DNA of 64,000 nt from Escarpia spicata (lineage: Eukaryota > Annelida > Polychaeta > Sabellida > Siboglinidae). The notes beneath the pieces are model-generated. The model was not told the origin of the DNA and made no database searches. It saw nothing but the letters and a program-made list of their open reading frames with translations. This document shows, piece after piece, positions 59,651 to 64,000 of the stretch (position 1 is its first letter; the number at the start of each line of letters is the position of its first letter). Location of the stretch: NCBI GenBank assembly GCA_963995525.1, contig OZ023214.1, forward strand, positions 47,077,016 through 47,141,015, read 5' to 3'. A program made the translations under genes and the position numbers.

Positions 59651-59970
59651 GGTGCGCAGTGGTGCAGTGAACTGGGTAGAGCATCGGACTCTCGACCGAG
59701 AGAACCCAGGTTCGGTTGCTGCCGTGTCGAATCTTGGGTAAGTTCGTTCACTCTACGTTGCTCCAGTTCACTCAACAGTATGAATGAGTACCTGGCTATA
59801 GACAATGGTGGACATTTGTGTAAGGATAGGCTTCGCGCATTAATTGCAACGTGGCTGGATGCTTTCCAGAGAAGTCGAGATGGTGTTCGATTGAACAGGT
59901 CTGCCAGGGAATAAAGTGTATAGCGTTTTGAGCAGTCCTGAAGACTGGATACTGCGAACCTTTATTTTTA
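59651..59970 (+). mobile_element. tRNA-derived SINE, standard copy
   Basis: The head looks like a tRNA gene: an A-box-like tgggtagagcatcgg at about 59672 and a B-box variant ggttcggttgc at 59709. The body includes ttgggtaagttcgttcactc and aatgagtacctgg, a block that resembles the CORE region of animal CORE-SINEs. It ends with ctggatactgcgaac and a T-rich tail. RNA polymerase III would transcribe such elements. Confidence 0.75.
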
Positions 59971-61279
59971 CTTTACGCACTGAACGACTTGGTTACAAAA
60001 AAAAGTGCAGTATATTTTTGAGAAATGACTTTTTACCAAATTCACTTGTTCTGACATAAGTGCATTTCAGTAGTCAGATTTCTAGATGTGATTGTAGAAG
60101 CTGTTGACAGTAAAATTGTGTCTTTTTAGCTGATTTTACTAAGCGGAAGGGTAGTAATTTGGCTAGTTGACACTTTAGCCGGATTACTGTCTGAATCCAT
60201 TTGTAAATATTGACGGGTGTCATACATACAGGCATTTTGTAAGAGCTAGAAATATTAGATTTTGACTAAACTCGACCAGCATGTTAATGAGATGATGACA
60301 ACGGCAGGTGAGAAGTTTAATACATTTTCTAGGTCACGTTTTCTTACAATCAGACAAAATGTTAACATGGTCGCCAATGGGAAAACTATCAGTGTGCTGA
60401 CCCCTTATGGCATCGCGAACATGGTCTTTGGTTAATTAGATACACCCCGCACGGATGGGACATAACCCAGAACAGTCGTTTGCCTCAGTCATGGAACGGT
60501 CCATCCTTGTTGGCGTGATCCCGTGCAATTGGTGTTGCTGCGAATCTATTTTCGAAACGGCCCAAACCAGTCATATCAACATCAAACTCGTGTTTTGTTG
60601 CGCCTTGTTCACACTTACCAAATATGGGGAGGGGTGTCGAGCGGTTAGACTGCCAGACCGACAATCGTAGGAACGTCGTTTCGAATCCTGGCACCGGACG
60701 GCGTGCATATGATTTTGTATTGCTCGTTAAGTGTTTCAATACAGCGTTGTGAAACACGTTTAAAGTCTATATTATACAATGTCAAGCAGAAATGACTGAC
60801 GACCACAGTAAGTGCCCATACTTAGACGTGATGTTCCGTGAACAATTGCTGGTGGAATTCAAATAAGTAGTCCACGTAATCAATATAATAGATGTGTGTT
60901 ATTGGCCTAGGCTAATCATGTAGTGTCAAGCCATGCAACGTAATAAAAAATGAGTATGGGTAATGTCATTTAAAAACACAAATCGTGACAACGTGGGACA
61001 TATTATCCTGTTTTCTCGGTGCATCATGTAAGCATCTCAATGGGATTTTATCGGCATCAATGGGATAACAATAATCCATTACACGCTTTGACTGCTGCAT
61101 GTACTACACAAAATGGTGATCGTTCTGGTTGGCGCTTGACGCTTCTGGTACGAACCCTAATCCCTCTACCGTTCCAATTTTGGTATCTCTGGAATTAATG
61201 TGGATAACACTAACATCGTTATTGTAGGTTATCATGTTCTCTCTGATAGCTATGTTCAAGTACGCAGTAAAACACAACG
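59971..61279. other. Intergenic, no gene recognised
   Basis: Short frames only. A B-box-like tttcgaatcctgg lies at about 60680, but a cloverleaf does not close around it. Confidence 0.4.
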
Positions 61280-61470
61280 TACATTTTTAGTTTGCAATCC
61301 ATAGCCGATAGTGAAAATCACAGCCGAGCCGACATACAGAAAACCACAGCCGACAAAGTGAAATTCACAGTTAACAAAGTGAAAACACAGCCAACGAGGT
61401 ATATTCCACAGCTCACTAAATGGAACCACAGTTAACAATGTGAAAGCCACAGATGATCATGCGAAAACAA
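61280..61470. repeat. Decayed 20-25 bp minisatellite
   Basis: Repeated words cacagccga, cacagttaacaa and aaagtgaaa at irregular 20-25 bp intervals, for example cacagccgacaaagtgaaat followed by cacagttaacaaagtgaaaa. Confidence 0.7.
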
Positions 61471-61929
61471 CAGCCGGCGGACTGCAAACATCGAAGTATT
61501 TTCAATGCCATATTTTTCGCATTTTTACATTATCAATGCTGTCTAGAAATAATGTGACTATGGGTAATATCGAAGTGTATTCACCCGTCTGAATGTGCTA
61601 TATTCAATAATGTAATGCAAAATACGAAGAAAAACATAATAGCTTTTCATTTTGACATGGTGGGTCACGTATTGCAGTCCTCACTACAAACGTTGCAATA
61701 CGTTGGAATAGAACGATAACAACCAATGACTAAACGACTTAGTTACAACTAGATCCACGTTAAAACGAGTCAACACTGGAATGTGTATTCGCAGTTAGAC
61801 GAATCAAATGTCGGATATTACTGCGTATGATCACCGCAGCAATTATCGAGTAACTATTTCATTTTGACTGTATACAATATAATTGTTCTTGTTACTATTT
61901 ACTTGAATGTAGAATAGAACCTGAGTTGT

Positions 61930-63490
<1,561 letters not shown>

Positions 63491-63845
63491 TTATAATAAT
63501 AATAATAATAAACTTTATTTATACACCATAAAATCCGGGACTAATGACCCGAACACCCCGTTTACAAAATTGGCAAATATTGAAGAAACATGAAATCGCA
63601 TTTAAGAGAAATAAATCAGAACAAAATTACGTTAGCAAGCAAAACCTAGTATTTATAAATAAACCTATGTACAGTAAAATTACGGGTAAATGAAATTATA
63701 AAGGAAACGATTAGCAAAAGTGCTGAACAGCTAAACTTACTGGATACAAAATAAGAGGATAAATTACATTAAATAAGTGCTGAAATACTAAAACTTTATG
63801 GTAAAATAAATAAAACTAAAACTAAATTAAAACTGTTTATGAGGG
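63491..63845 (-). mobile_element. 3' end of the L2-like LINE family
   Basis: It begins with the (AAT)n tail and matches 32656-32925 (shared aaactttatttatacacca, aaattacgggtaaatg and gattagcaaaagtgctgaac). Only 3' UTR is present in this copy. Confidence 0.8.
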
Positions 63846-64000
63846 TTTCCATATTTTAGTGACTTTTAACTGAACTGTATGACAAAAATAAATCATGTTG
63901 ATTTTGGGTGCCTTTGGGTTTTTCTATGTGTTTTACATATAAGGATCATTATATGTTACACAGCAGAGCTGATTTGGAAGTTAATTACATTAATCTACTT

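Noticed and set aside
60630..60700. tRNA-like sequence with ttcgaatcc B-box
   Set aside because: The acceptor ends can pair, but the T-arm (gtcgt against cctgg) does not, and no copy elsewhere in the window supports a SINE.

Overview
The window looks like nuclear DNA of an invertebrate animal: spliced genes with GT-AG introns, many non-LTR retrotransposon remnants of several families, foldback elements, tRNA-derived SINEs and long microsatellites. Long (GTGA)n arrays and the repeat mix are compatible with a mollusc or another marine lophotrochozoan, but the species cannot be fixed from sequence alone.

Left part (1-16.3 kb): a divergent gene pair. On the minus strand is the 5' part of an ECI2-type gene (acyl-CoA-binding domain followed by the start of an enoyl-CoA delta isomerase domain); its remaining exons lie beyond position 1. 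On the plus strand is a CDYL-type gene (chromodomain Y-like; Lys-rich linker plus enoyl-CoA hydratase/isomerase fold). The two start codons are only 70 bp apart, with NRF1-like and YY1-like motifs between or over them. Both genes have a phase-0 intron at the same place in the hydratase fold. This supports an origin of the CDYL fold from an ECI2 ancestor. The CDYL copy keeps a glutamate where vertebrate CDYL proteins do not, and it shows no normal chromodomain.

Middle part (16.3-42.5 kb): no host gene was recognised. It holds a 41-bp minisatellite, a LINE inserted into another LINE (18.2-23.1 kb), (ACGC)n, (GTGA)n and (GA)n arrays, a LINE with an uninterrupted 672-codon reverse transcriptase frame (29.9-32.0 kb), and a pile-up of three further LINEs between 32.7 and 39.8 kb.

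Right part (42.8-58.3 kb): two tandem genes, same strand, each with five coding exons and identical intron phases (1,1,1,0). They encode small secreted ML-domain lipid-binding proteins most like GM2 activator. A decayed RTE-type LINE lies between them. Their introns carry a shared foldback element with CRE-like TGACGTCA sites, a near-perfect 145-bp-arm hairpin and large microsatellites. The last 6 kb holds two copies of a tRNA-derived SINE (one with a five-fold repeated promoter-like unit), a 218-bp (TC)n tract and another LINE 3' end.
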